Positions 36,434 through 48,474 of a DNA stretch of 64,000 bases are shown here, piece by piece. Within the stretch, counting starts at the first letter, position 1. Every line of letters starts with the position of its first letter. The notes beneath the pieces were generated by a model, which was not told the origin of the DNA, did not search any database, and saw only the letters and a list, made by a program, of their open reading frames with translations. A program made the translations under genes and the position numbers. Source of the DNA: Coptis chinensis (lineage: Eukaryota > Streptophyta > Magnoliopsida > Ranunculales > Ranunculaceae); assembly GCA_015680905.1 (NCBI GenBank), contig CM027380.1:10496001-10560000 (forward strand), read 5' to 3'.

Positions 36434-37976
36434 GATGGAGAGTTTTAAGGATTGAGATGTTTTTTCACCATGAATGGAGGAGGAAAAAGTTTGCAGAGAT
36501 AGAGATTATGGGAATTATTAGGAGGAGGAATTGGGTGAGTATCTCGAGGTGTTTTTTAATTAATAAGATGAGTGGCTCTGATTTTATAAATATAATTTAC
36601 GGTCGTTAATGTCGTTTGGATTTTGTTTGTTGTGAAATTTCGATAGGTAACGATGATGTCGGTATATAATGCTAGACAACTTCACAACTGCCGTCCATTT
36701 TGTTTTTTTTTTTTTAAATTTTTTTTTAGTTTAGTTTTTAAAAGAGATTAGTAACTTTTTGATGCTGCCGAGCCCGAGACTTATGGTATTCTCACCCAAA
36801 AATTTTACCGACTTTACAGTCTATATTTGTGATTTAGGGATTTCATTTTGTTTCTAGGTCGCTAACAACATATAAGCTAACAACATATTCTTTTTTTAAC
36901 GGATGTGAATACAAATTTTTTACAAAAACATCTCAAAAAAAAAAATCCGATTTTTGAAGATTTAAAACACTTTTTGAGAAAAAAAAAGTTTTAATGAGAA
37001 AATTAACTAAATTTAAATTTGCATAGTGAAAAATGATCTTTTGGTTTTTGGTTTTTTATTTTTTTGGCAACTTCAAAGTGAGCGCTGAAACAGTCGTTAA
37101 GTAATGTACTGGCCTAAATTCCAAATTTCCAACTAACTTTGCCATGGAACTATGGAAGTGTAGTTCCTATTTGCTTCTACTGGCCAGTGCCCAACCGAAT
37201 CACGTTACTACATCTTTGAATCTTTTCAGGACCACTATCCAATGGCTACACGCACTGGTGCACTCCACAACCAAACAATATATGTGAAGTGTAAAATTCC
37301 CATCATGTAACCAGTCCACCCGAGGGAGACTATTCACTTTGCAAACTTTATATCATATAAGCATGTAAACCGTGCTATGAATAGTTTTTTTTTTTTCTAA
37401 AGTCTTGAAATCCGACTTTGGAAATTGATAGTTATTATGGTTTCTTTGGATTCTAATTGTAATTATATAGGAGAGATTCATCTATTTTTTTTTAGAGAAT
37501 AATTATATATTTTTTAAGTGACATTAAGAAAGAAGAGGTCCTAGCTTCTAAATTATTAATAAAGAGGGGGAAGGTGTTTCTAAATTGAGCAAATATGAAG
37601 ATCACAAATTGCCTGCTCAATTGATATTGATAATGGAGACAAATGAAACGCTTATTTCCATAATGCCATAAAGGAAAAGAAGCAAAATAAAATCTCATTT
37701 TTGTCAGTGGAGGATGGAAATTGTAACATGCTACAAGGGCAACAACAAATATCTCAAGCATTCTTAGAGTATTATGAAGCTTTACTAGGCACAAAATCTA
37801 AAGCATAATGTGATGCATCAGTAAAAAAAAAAGTATCTCAATACAGAGAAACAATAAAATAAAATGACTAAAAATTGAAAAAAAAAATAGAAATGGAGAG
37901 ATGAGAATGATGCTCTTTTTTTAGTTCTCAACTAATCACTCTCACTCCTTCAATCCATGATGGCGGCGCCATTTAA
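36434..37976. other. Intergenic; promoter side of the TMEM135-like gene
   Basis: Contains the 5' UTR and promoter of the minus-strand gene, then AT-rich DNA with several poly-T and poly-A runs. No gene or clear element is seen. Confidence 0.5.
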
Positions 37977-39262
37977 AAGTTTAGATTGTAGTGAATATAC
38001 TTCAAAAAGTTAATTTAAGACTTGAGGTTCATCCTAAATTGTTTAGAGTTTGAGTGAGGGAGATGTGAAGAAGAAAAATAGACTCTTGTAGGATTAGAAT
38101 TGTTCTAAACTAATGAAAACTTGAAAAGTTTGATTGTTATATTGAAATGAATTGAAAACATGAAGGGGAAGATTGATTAAAACATTGAAATAAAAGCAAA
38201 CAAACAAGATTGAAGATTTAAACAAAAAAACAAGTAAACAAGATTGAAGATTAAAACAAATAACAAGTAAACAAGATTGATTGAAATAAAATAAAACAAC
38301 AAGAAAGTAAAAACATGAATTAAAAAACAAGACAAGAAATTAAACAAACCAAATGGTTTGGATCCTAAAACAATGGATGGTTTATCTCTCCGTTGCTTTT
38401 AGCTTATATACACTTAATTTTGCCTTTTACAGATTTGCCCATCTCCATTACAAATTAGACATCACACTTTTACTTTTGCTTTTTGGTTTCTTCATGAACA
38501 AGGTAGGTTTAGGGAGAAAGTCTTCATAATTTGAGATAAGGGCCTGCATCTCTGGTCTTCTGAGGGATTTAACTTTTGACTTTGATCGTTGACTTTGACC
38601 GGTTGACTTTGATTTTTTTAGCATTTTTCCATAGCAGCTACTGGTTTTCATAATAAGCATGATTAAAGTTCTTTTTGGTGCTAAGATCGCATTTTTATGA
38701 TAAGTGGTCTGAAATACTCTTTAACCTGAAAAAAACAATAAAAGCTATGAGTTGTCTTTTCGTTAAGTGTAAGAGGGACTGTAATGCAGCAATATACGGG
38801 TAAGAACAACGCACATTTGGGAACTGATCAATAAACTAAAAGCAAGGGAGAGAGAAACCATCCATTGTCTTAGGATCCAAACAATTTGGTTTGTTTAATT
38901 TCTTGTCTTGTTTTTCAATTCATTTTTTCTTATTTGTTTGTTTTATTTCTTTTCAATCACAATTTATTATTTGCTTGTTTTTATTTCAATCTCCAATCTT
39001 ATTTAATTACTTTTTCTTGTTTCAATCTTCAATCTTATTTACTTGCTCTTGTTTCAAGTTTTAATCAATCTGCCTTCCATGATTTCAAATCATTTCAATA
39101 CAAACAATCAAAGCTTTCAAGTTTTTATTAGCTTAGAACTATTATAACCCATACAAGAGTTTATCTTTCTTCTTCAAATCTCCCTCACTCAAACTATAAA
39201 CAATTTAGGATGAATCTCAATTCTAAAAACAAACTCTTTTGAAGTTACTACCACTATCTAAA
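37977..39262. repeat. Long inverted repeat (arms ~430 bp, loop ~430 bp)
   Basis: The left arm (about 37977-38405) matches the reverse complement of the right arm (about 38833-39262). Examples are GGATGGTTT..CTC with its inverted partner GAG..AAACCATCC, TTGGATCCTAA with TTAGGATCCAA, and TCATCCTAAATTGTTTA with TAAACAATTTAGGATGA. The arms differ by many substitutions and small indels. The loop carries a W-box run (TTGACTTTGACCGGTTGACT, about 38590-38609). No protein coding or target duplication is evident. Confidence 0.8.
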
Positions 39263-40089
39263 GCTTCACTTAACATCCAAAAGTTTATCCATTTACAGTT
39301 GAGCATTTTCATACCACTGACGTTGCCTAAACCAAGCACAGACTAAAAACATAACACAAATAAGCAATGAGCAATAACAATGAAACAGAGACTTGTTTGA
39401 AGGAAACGACCATAACGAAAATGTTATAGCTACAAATCATGGCAGAACGACGCCACTACAATAAATCTCAATCGCATAATTGTTCTTTCTTCAAGACTTA
39501 GCTTAATTTATACGTTGCAACCAACTAAGTATCAGACTTACAATCAATCAGATCAGCATATACATAGAATGGACCAATGATAGTTCAACCATGTTTGGAA
39601 CCATTAGACCCAAAAAAGACGATTGTTATTCAGACGGCACACCAAACTTCGGGGCAATTCTCGAGGTTTTAATCACATTCATTTTCATCATATTTATTAT
39701 ATTTATTGTATATAATCTCTTGGTCTGTTAACAATTTTGCAGGAGATCTAAAGAACTTCCTATTCTACTCAAAGTCCATAAAAAGCGACATGAATAGATA
39801 CAAAAAAAAATTAGCTAGAAACAAGTAACAAAACAAAGAAAAATGACATGCCTTGGTCTTATAAGCACATATCTTCATTGCATTTTTCTACGTTGCAGAA
39901 GGAAAATCAAGGACACCTTCTACGCCCTAGCCTAACATGGTGCTCTCTTATGTTGTCAAAACACTTAGGGTCTAACCACAAACAACTAAGTTCTTTGTTA
40001 CTGTAGCTGTCATTCTTCTTTATTTGAATTGTAGACTCATAGAGAGTGAATTGAAACAGTGTAATGATATATACCTTTTTCTGTCATAG
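39263..40089. other. Upstream of the ZYP1-like exons, no gene seen
   Basis: I looked for earlier ZYP1 exons here and found none. The sequence is AT-rich and without recognisable coding content. Confidence 0.5.
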
Positions 40090-42200
40090 ATTCTTTAATC
40101 CAAGACTTAGAAGGAGCTACTGCAGAAAAGAAGTTGTGCTTGGAGAGTTTAACTTCTCATTTGGAAGAAGGGCAACATGATTTATACCTAAAAGAAGTCA
40201 TCCAAGAGAATTTGGAGTCTGAAATACCAGTGGTGATCTCGAAGAAAGCAGCAGCAGAATCAGTTGTTGCCAAGTTAGAGAAGAACATTGAGCAGTTATC
40301 AGAAACTTCCAGCTTATCTGAAACTAAAGTGGTTTGTGCAGCCTCTCCCATTCCACTCAAATACATTGTATAATGTTTATACTGCTATCTGAGTGTTTAC
40401 TTTTGACTTTGCAGCCAGATTTATTGCTGAAGATATCAGCGTTAGAATCTGAGAATCAGGATGTTCAAGATCATCTCAAGGTGAACCTACTGGGTGCATT
40501 AGATGATATAGAAGCACTTCAAGAGGAGATTATGAGCCAAGAGAAACTTGTAGATTCACTTGGGAAACAAGTTAATCAGCTTCAGGAAAATCTAAAGGAG
40601 AAGGAACAGCTTCATCTGCAATATGAGAAACGGGAGAAGCTGTTGGAAGGCAAAAACTTAGAGGTTTGACAAAGACTTAAATTGTTTATGGTGTTGTGAT
40701 TACTTGCTTGGTATTCTAAGTGCAACCATATTTCTTGTTGCAGGCTCAGGCATCTTTAGCTGCATCTGAGAATACTCTTACAGACACAAAGAAACAATAT
40801 GATCTGATGCTGGGAAGTAAACAAATGGAGCTAACAAAATGTGAAGAAAACCTTGTAGAAAGCGAAGTAGAATCACAGATATACTTGATCATTGTTCAGA
40901 CGGAGGTATGTTTTGAGTTTTGACTGTATGAATATTGATATTTGCAATGTTAGGTAGGAACTCGCATCTCTCTTCATTTTAGTGCGTGGCACTTGATATA
41001 AATAGTACGTTATAGGATCTTTCCTACTTACCTTTAAAATGTCATGATAATAGCTTATAACATGATTTTAAATCAACAAATTATTTTCTTACATTATGGA
41101 AGTATCATTAAATCATTTATCAAGTTATTTTTATTGATAAAGGTTCATATTGTATGTCTCCTGTTTCTTATAGTAAGATACATTTGTACATTTACACTTA
41201 CCTAATAAGTTGGGCTCTTAATGTGCGTTTTTTTTTTTTTTGTCGGGCATGAGGAAACCTTGTCAAATAGGTACTGATGCCCCTGATTATAAAATTTGAT
41301 TGGTGAAAATTTATAAATATAAATAAAGCAATTGCAGAGACCGCACCTGTAGAGATGAGGAAGGAGATATTGTTAAAAGATTTGAGGGTGAGAAGTTTAA
41401 TGATATAGATTAAGTAATTTGAGTTATGTCTCTTTAAAGATTCAGATTGCACATATATATAGCGGATTTGCGAGTGACATTTCCAATTGGGAGGGTTGAT
41501 AATTCCAGTAGAATGGAGTACTGTCTTTTTCTTGTCAAATTACACGCTAGCCTTTGTATCTTGCTATTAAATTTATGTACAAGCGATTTTTATTTGTAAG
41601 TTTTGAATTATATTTTAATCAATTCAAAAACTCTTAAATGGAAACTAGTTTCCAGTAATGCAAATACAGTTACGTCTGCATGACTTGGCACGACCTGTGG
41701 TAGTTTATATCCTTAATCCGCTAGATTGGACATCAGATTGATTTTTTTTTGCCCTACCTAAAACCTTCTTGTATTAAGTTGCACTCTATGGAAATTATTT
41801 GATATTAAAGCTTCTTGGTTTTATTTCTATTCAGCATTCCTCATCTTTTATTTTCTTTTATGTGAATAAGTTCAGTAATATCTTGCCTCTTATGACCCTC
41901 TTCAGATCAGCTGTATTAAGCAAGAACATGATAAGAAAGTGTTGGGTCTTACAGATGATCATAGTGAAGAACTAAGCCAAGCTCGGCGTGACGCTGATAT
42001 TAGTTTAAGAGTGGTATGCTAAATTAAGTGCAAGGGTTTGTTATTACAGAGCCTTTTCTCCCATTTCTCACTTGACATGTTTTCCAAATCAGGAGAAGGA
42101 GAAGGTTTTGGCAAAAACTAAAGACGTAAAAGTGCTGGAAAAAGAGCTGAAGGAGTTGAAAGGAGCGAAAGAGTATGCAGTCAATGAAGGGAAGAGAAAT
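40090..42200 (+). pseudogene. Partial ZYP1-like (synaptonemal complex transverse filament) gene
   Basis: Five exon-like blocks are seen: 40090-40331 (or -40328), 40415-40663, 40744-40905, 41906-42013 and 42093-42200. Each is bounded by AG and GT and keeps one open frame with phase-0 joints after the first. The peptide is a coiled coil similar to the middle of Arabidopsis ZYP1: AAAESVVAKLEKNIEQLSE, then VDSLGKQVNQLQENLKEKE, then the strong match TDTKKQYDLMLGSKQMEL. ZYP1 bridges paired chromosomes in meiosis. The N-terminal half is absent upstream, and the C-terminal part is replaced by an unrelated exon at 42717. So this is a gene fragment or chimera rather than a functional ZYP1. Whether it is transcribed cannot be told. 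Confidence 0.72.
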
Positions 42201-42791
42201 GTAAGTTTCAATTTCAGTATGTGTTTCTATCTATGTGTCTTCTTATGCTGAATTATGTTCTAGTTCTCTAGAGTACAGTTTTTGTTTGGGTGATGTCTAT
42301 GGATTATTATCTTGGAGTTGGTTTTCTAAGTTCTTTATTTGCCATTGTTAATGTTGTCTTGATAACTGTGAAATGTTTGTTTTGTGATTGTGTGAGGCAT
42401 GATGAAGTTATCGTAATGGATTAAATAGGTCTGTTTTAGTTTAACAAACAAAATGGTTAGGATGCGAGGATGAGTGCAACCTAGCACCCCATATCAACAG
42501 TTTGGATTATCTGTAGTGCAGTGTAAAATAGGCGAGCGGCATGTGATAATAATGGTCGTGTACGTTTGCGCGGTGTGCTTTGTGCTTGCTGTGAATGGAT
42601 TGGACTAGTTGTAGTGCACTTTTAAACTGGAAGTGGCATGATAAAACTGTGGCAAGTGACAGTATATTAACCGTTAGGTATTAAATCTTGTATAAATGTC
42701 TGTCTAATTTTGCAGGTTAGCAGGAGACTTTCAGGAATATGCTTCACGACCCTCTGTTTGTTCCTGCACACAGCACTGTATTTGATAGATG

Positions 42792-44216
42792 CAGGCCGGC
42801 TCAACCATATAGCAAAGTAGGCTTCCGCTTAGGCCCCGTAGCCCAAGGCCCCACACAATATAATCCAGTCATTGCCCACTATTGATTTATTAGTGGGGAA
42901 ATAAAAGAAAAAAATTAAAACCAAAACCCACATTTGTTTTTATTTATTTTTAATTGTTGGATAAACGTTTTTACATTGGTAAATTGGAAACCATAAAATC
43001 ACATTAAAGTAGTGTTAAACACTTAAATTCCTTCAGTTCTCTTGCCTTCTCTAACAAAAAATAGCACACCTCCATAACTAATTAAAGTTCTTCATCACCC
43101 CATGACAAATAATCAAGTATATATAACGCCAACAATTCAATTTTATCTATATTATTTTGCATTCTCTTTCTCCATATTCGCAATTCTTTGTTAAATAAAT
43201 TTATTAAAGTTTCAAATTTGTGCGAAGACTATTCAAGAAAGAAAAAAGATAAAGTTTGGATCATATGAGATAACGTAAACAAATCAATAACATGTTGTGA
43301 GAAAAAAAAATAAAAAATATGTAACAATTTTTATTTGTTAAAGTAGTGTTAAACACTTAAACTCCTTCGGTTCCTTTGCTTTCTCCAACAGAAAATAGCA
43401 CACCTCCATAACTAATTAAAGTTTTTCATCACCCCCATAACAAATAATTAAGTATAACACCAATAATTCAATCTTATCTATATCATTTTTTTGTCTTCTA
43501 TGGTTTTTTCCTATAATCTCTTTTTCTTTCTATATTTGTTTTATTTGGTGTAAAATTATTCTGCATTCTCTCTCTCTATTTGCAATTCTTTGTTAAATAA
43601 ATCTATTAAAGTTTCAACTTTGTGCGAAGACTATTCAAGAAAGAAAAAAGAAAAAGCTGGGATCATATGAAATAATGTATACAAATTAATAAGATGTTGT
43701 GAGAAAAAAAATTAAAAACGATGTAACAATTTTTATTTGTTAAAATAGTGTTAAACACTTAAACTCCTTCGGTTCCCTCGCCTTCTCCAACAAAAAGTAG
43801 CACACTTCCATAACTTATTAAAGTTCTTCATCACCCTATAACAAATAATCAAGTATATATAACACCAACAATTCCATCTTACTTATATCATATTTTTGTC
43901 TTTTATGGTTTTTCCCTATAATTTTTCTTTCTTTCTATATTTGTTTTATTTGGTGTATAATTATTCTACATTCTCTCTCTATATTTGCAATTTTTTGTTA
44001 AATAAATAAATTGAAATTCAAGTTTGTGTGAAGACTATTCAAGAAAGACAAAAAGAAAAATTTGGGATCATATGAAATAACGTAAACAAATCAATAAGAT
44101 GTTGTGGGAAAAAAAATAAAAAAAAAAATGTAACAATTTTTATTAGTATATATTAATCATAGAAGATTCCCTTTCGAACTTTGCTTAGGGCCCCCGATTA
44201 TCTTGAGCCACCCTTG
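42792..44216. mobile_element. Non-autonomous hAT-type element (1425 bp)
   Basis: The ends CAGGCCGGCTCAA (42792) and TTGAGCCACCCTTG (to 44216) form imperfect terminal inverted repeats of hAT type (CA..GGCTCAA). The eight flanking bases GATAGATG (42784-42791) and GATAGAAG (44217-44224) match at seven of eight positions, as expected for a hAT target duplication with one later mutation. No transposase is encoded; the interior is a three-fold tandem repeat. Confidence 0.8.
43011..44150. repeat. Three tandem ~330-400 bp repeats inside the hAT-type element
   Basis: Units begin with AGTGTTAAACACTTAAA or a close variant at 43011, 43345 and 43747. Each runs through TAGCACAC..CCATAACT, CAAGTATA, GCGAAGACTATTCAAGAAAG and a TGTAACAATTTTTATT end. 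The second and third are longer because of an extra TTTTGTCTT..TTTATTTGGTGTA segment. Divergence between units is moderate. Confidence 0.85.
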
Positions 44217-44529
44217 GATAGAAGGCAGTGTGTTGGGACTCGTAGTAGCAGTATTATTTTGCTTCATCTCAGTCTTAAATGTGTTGACAATGAACGGGAA
44301 CTCGTATAAAGAATTAGTGCTTTGCAAGTTGGAGTTCTTACTTTCAGTTGCCTATGTCTATTATAGTGCCTTATCCGCAACAATGGACTGCAACAAGGAG
44401 GATTGTGAGATGAATGGGACCAAAATACATGTTAGTCGGTTCACCATAGTTTTTCATTTTGTTTTAGTTGTTAATAGAATTGTACGAATGGATCAAGCAC
44501 ACATGATGGTGGGGGACCTCTGCTGCTGA

Positions 44530-46084
44530 TGATGGTGATTGGAAGTCCAGTTCAAACTGATCCCACACAAGAAAAAAAAAAAAGTAATTTGGATCCATAT
44601 AATAGGAACTGGTTCCAACAAAAAGGAACAAATAAGAAAGAACACAAAATGAGTTTGAAAGGCTTGTCTTGATTGATAATTTTCGCACTGTTAGCTTATT
44701 TGAATATTTGTAATTTTAAGATGTGGAGGCTATACTACAGTATCGGTTGAAGTACCCCATTTCATTAATTCTAGATTAATATCTATCAGATAAGAAGTTA
44801 ATTACCATTTGTCACTTAAAGGCGTATTTAAATCTCTTAAGGATTGCATCTGATGTCCCTCTTAACTTAAAGGCGTATTTAAATCCTCAAATATTGTCAC
44901 TTTTGCATTATGTTCAGTACTCATAACATTTGTATACATATTCTAAATGTATTTGCTAATGATAGACAATTTCACTGTCCCATATGCATGGCGATTTGAT
45001 TGTTACCTTGGCACACATTTAGGAAACATCTTACAGTGTCTTCAGTTTCGAGTTGCATTTATAATTAGGACTGACTTTTAATTATGCCAAATTCATGTAT
45101 ATAAAAACATGAGAAAAATAGAGCTTCATAAAGGAAGAAAAATTGATCGAAATGTGCATGTCCATCGATTATCATTTACTCAAATTACTAAGTGAGGTCT
45201 AGTAGATGAAATTACATGATTGTTATAACAATTTTTTTAATCATATTGTGCCGTCATCTTTATGTAATCTCATTTTTGTAACGAGGCATGTTCTTGATGA
45301 GGTACTCTCTGCTGGCCAAAATAAATATATGTTAATTATATTGTGGCTTGTTCCCATAGTATCTTGTATAGTGAACCCTAGCATTCACTCAATCTTTTTC
45401 CTTGTTTGCCCTTAAGATATGCTATTGTTATCCCTATGTCTAGCTCAGGCTTGCTTGTAATTGTCCCTTATCGAGGCTGTGGCCTTTGTGATATATCTTT
45501 GTTATACTTGCCAAATTGCTTGGTTCTGCTTCATCATTTTGGAACATCTTCTGGTTGCATCTTATATACTTCATTGCTAAAGTTGCACTTCACCTACACT
45601 CATCAAGAGTCTCATCTTCTAGCCTCTGGTAATCATTTTATGGTTTCACATGCATGGAGTCTTCTTAAACCATACCTCTGGTGGGTATAGTTTATGGCAA
45701 GTATTGTTTCTTTTTCTTCTTTAATCTCAATATAGTCTTAGTTATTCATAAATTAAATAGTTGAACAATTTTTACGTATGATGTCTCCAACTAATTTATG
45801 ATCATATTTTAACTTTGCAGGGAAACTGGAACTACTTTGATGTCGTCCATTCGGGATTGTTTGGAAAATCGTATAGAAATTTGTAACCCTTAGTAAATCT
45901 GAATTTGTAACCCTCAAAACTCTTTTGAAGTTATATATATGGTTCAATAAATATAATTTTTTTTTCAGGGACGTTGGCTTGTATTTATTTTACTTGTCAA
46001 ATGGTATGAAAAAGTATTGGTAATTTTATTTGCTTCTATATAAAAACAGGAGGTGCAAGTTTAGGGCAAGAAAAAAATTAAAAT
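44530..46084. other. Intergenic, no supported gene
   Basis: The open frames at 45206-45690 are hydrophobic but match nothing I recognise. A phrase CTTAAAGGCGTATTTAAATC is directly repeated near 44815 and 44866. Confidence 0.4.
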
Positions 46085-46524
46085 AATTTTTTTTACCATA
46101 TCAACACATTAGTAACGGTTATAAACCGTTGCAAAGCAAAATATAAATATTAAAGCATCTATCAATAATCGTTACAAATCAAACTATGCAATGATTTTTA
46201 GCCGTTAGTAATTGTCACTCTGCAACGGTTAATAATCGTTGAAAATTTGGTTTGCAACGTTTTTTAACCGTTAGTAATTATCACTCTGCAACGGTTAATA
46301 ACCGTTGGAAAATTTGGTTTGCAACGTTTTTTAACCGTTAGCAATTGTCACTCTACAACGGTTAATAACCGTTAGAAAATTAGGTTTGCAACGCTTTTTA
46401 ACCGTTGCAAATATTTCCAACGGTTTGTTGCCGTTAGTAATAGCCTGTTATGGTGTAGTGAAATGAAGAGAAAATTATTCGCAACGGTTTGTTGCCGTTA
46501 GTAATAGCTTGTTATGGTGTAGTG
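46085..46524. mobile_element. CACTA-type element end with subterminal repeats
   Basis: Repeated palindromic motifs (AACGGTTAATAACCGTTG and variants) fill 46110-46440. They are followed by TGTTATGGTGTAGTG, the inverted form of a CACTACACCATAACA terminus, at 46446-46460 and again at 46510-46524. Dense subterminal repeats next to a CACTA end are the rule for plant CACTA (CMC) transposons. No matching left end or transposase is visible, so this is a fragment. Confidence 0.65.
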
Positions 46525-47743
46525 AAATGAAGAGAGGAAGTTCAAGTATGTAGGGCTATTAAGAGATTACAAACTGTGAGAGAGAATTTATGAAATTGCA
46601 GAAAACCAAAAAGGGGGATTTTTTAGTGAGGAAGAAGACTGGTTTCTTACTGTTTGGGGATCTATCACACTAAGAGCAATTGTTGGGCACGTGATATTGA
46701 GGTGTCCACTTTATTTGTTTTTCCGTTTAGATTTATTCACACAATATCTTAGTGTGATTTTTATGTGTAACACATCATGCAAAACATGCATGATCAGGTG
46801 AAGTCAATGACAAGGTGAAAAATTATACAATATTTTCTGGAGTATCAGTCTGTTTGCAGAATGCACATAACCAAGGAACACCAACACCTAGCCCATTCAA
46901 AAGCATTCGAATTTATTGCCTTCCCATTCAAAAGAAAGTGAACACTCATAAGCATTGCAGTGGACGATAACAATTAGCTATCCCAGGTAAGACAATAAGA
47001 TTTAGCACTTTATGCCAGGGAACTTCTAATTTTTATGGCAAGATAAGAATTATTTTTATTAAAATACGACAACAAAATTAGTTACTCCAGGAGTCCAAGG
47101 TGTACTTTGCAGATAATTGCAATGGACAAAAAAAGCAGAACACTAATTTTCACTCATCCACACATAGAATACTTCAATGGTTCATGTCAATTTTGAATTC
47201 TGTGCACAGGGGCTGAAGGACACATCTAGAAAAGATAGAGGAATGCCCCTTCAAGTTTACTGATTAAAAAAATGCCAACATCTGAGACTCTGAAGAAACT
47301 ACAATGCCACAAAAGGAAGCTTTGGGGAAGAAAAGAAAACTAGGCATCTTTCAAAGATGGAACAAAAGTATGAGGAAAAAATTTCATTTAATTTTTATAT
47401 TTTTAAAAAAAGGTAGGGTACAACGATATGATGACTGCTGGGTCTAATAAGTTTGCTTTTAGGAGGGTGGGATTTCCTATTCAAAAGGGACTCATGGCGC
47501 AATTTGTAGCGTGCCTGTCGCCTCCCACAGTGTAATTTCTTTATATCTCAATATACTAAAAAATGAATAACCGAAGGGGAAGACCTCTTACTCCATCTGC
47601 ACAACCTAAGGTCCTCCTACACGGAGTTGGAAATGAAGTCCACCCAAACCAATAAAATTCATGTGTTGAAAAGTACCGAGAAAAGAGCAAAATTTCCTAG
47701 TCAGTAATCTTTTCAGCAGCAATAGACAAAAAAAAAAACAAAA
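46525..47743. other. Intergenic; diverged copy of 61980-63110 in part
   Basis: From about 46835 (ATTTTCTGGAGTATCAGTCT) the sequence is related to 61984 onward (same phrase, then CACATAACCAAGGA, CACCTAGCCCA, GGACA and AAAAAGCA). No gene is seen. Confidence 0.55.
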
Positions 47744-47752
47744 TAAATAAAA

Positions 47753-47971
47753 GGGTTAACTAGTATTACCCCCCACTAGATGAGCCAATTAGGATTTCCC
47801 CCGCACTAGATGAGAAATTAGGGTCTCCCCCCTAAATACACACAAAAAAAAAGTCAAAGTGGGTTGACCGAATTTTTTTTGTGTGTATTTAGGGGGGAGA
47901 CCCTAATTTCCCATCTAGTGGGGAGAAATCCTAATTGGCTCATGTAGTGGGGGGGTAATACTAGTTCACCC
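47753..47971. mobile_element. Hairpin MITE (219 bp), Mutator-like
   Basis: Two ~100-bp arms form a near-perfect inverted repeat around a loop of about 25 bases. The ends are GGGTTAACTAGTATTACC and, inverted, GGGTGAACTAGTATTACC. The nine bases TAAATAAAA flank it on both sides (47744-47752 and 47972-47980), the target length of Mutator-like elements. There is no coding sequence. Confidence 0.85.
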
Positions 47972-48474
47972 TAAATAAAAATAAAAAATACTATCATGTA
48001 GACATGTACAAGAAATATTAATATGAACACCAAATATGAAATGAACAGGGAGAAGAATACTATCAGAGTGTAACACTTCTTTTTTATTTCTATATCAAGT
48101 GCTTCGAACAATTATCCTGTACCAGCATTTTCTAGCATATATAATAAAAAATCAAAATCAAAATCAACACTAACAAGAAATGAAACAAGATACTTTTTTT
48201 TGTCATTCAAAACGGCTAAACACATAACAAAGGTTCAAACTATGAACACTCGGACCACTATAACAGAAAACATGAGGAGAGGATCCTTACCGATCAATGA
48301 GGCTGTTGCTTCAACAAAAACTTCAGGCTGTCATCTGAAACTTCCGCCAGCCTTATTCGAAACTGCTTCACATGAAATCCAGATTTTAAATATCTTCCTG
48401 CAGCTTCACCTTCTTTCCCAGACAACACCAGACTGAAGTCTGAACTATAATTCCAGCACGTGTAGATTCTTTAA

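Larger units (their letters stand above)
42717..44529 (+). pseudogene. Membrane-protein exon split by a hAT element
   Basis: After a TTTTGCAG acceptor the frame runs GTTAGCAGGAGAC.. to the insertion at 42792. It continues beyond the insertion at 44217 in the same frame (GSVLGLVVAVLFCF) to TGA at 44527-44529. If the 1425-bp insert and one target copy are ignored, the exon stays open for about 125 codons. It has at least three hydrophobic segments (FTTLCLFLHTALYLI, LGLVVAVLFCFISVL, RFTIVFHFVLVVN) and Cys/Asn between them. I do not recognise the family. It follows the ZYP1-like exons in the correct phase, which suggests a fused transcript, but this is untested. Confidence 0.5.

Noticed and set aside
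38094-39131. Phe/Leu-rich frames suggesting membrane proteins
   Set aside because: They arise from T-rich arms of the long inverted repeat, appear on opposite strands in each arm, and have no family signature.
43011-44150. CRISPR-like array of repeats
   Set aside because: Units are 330-400 bp tandem copies inside a transposon with no short repeat/spacer pattern; CRISPR arrays are not expected in plant nuclear DNA.
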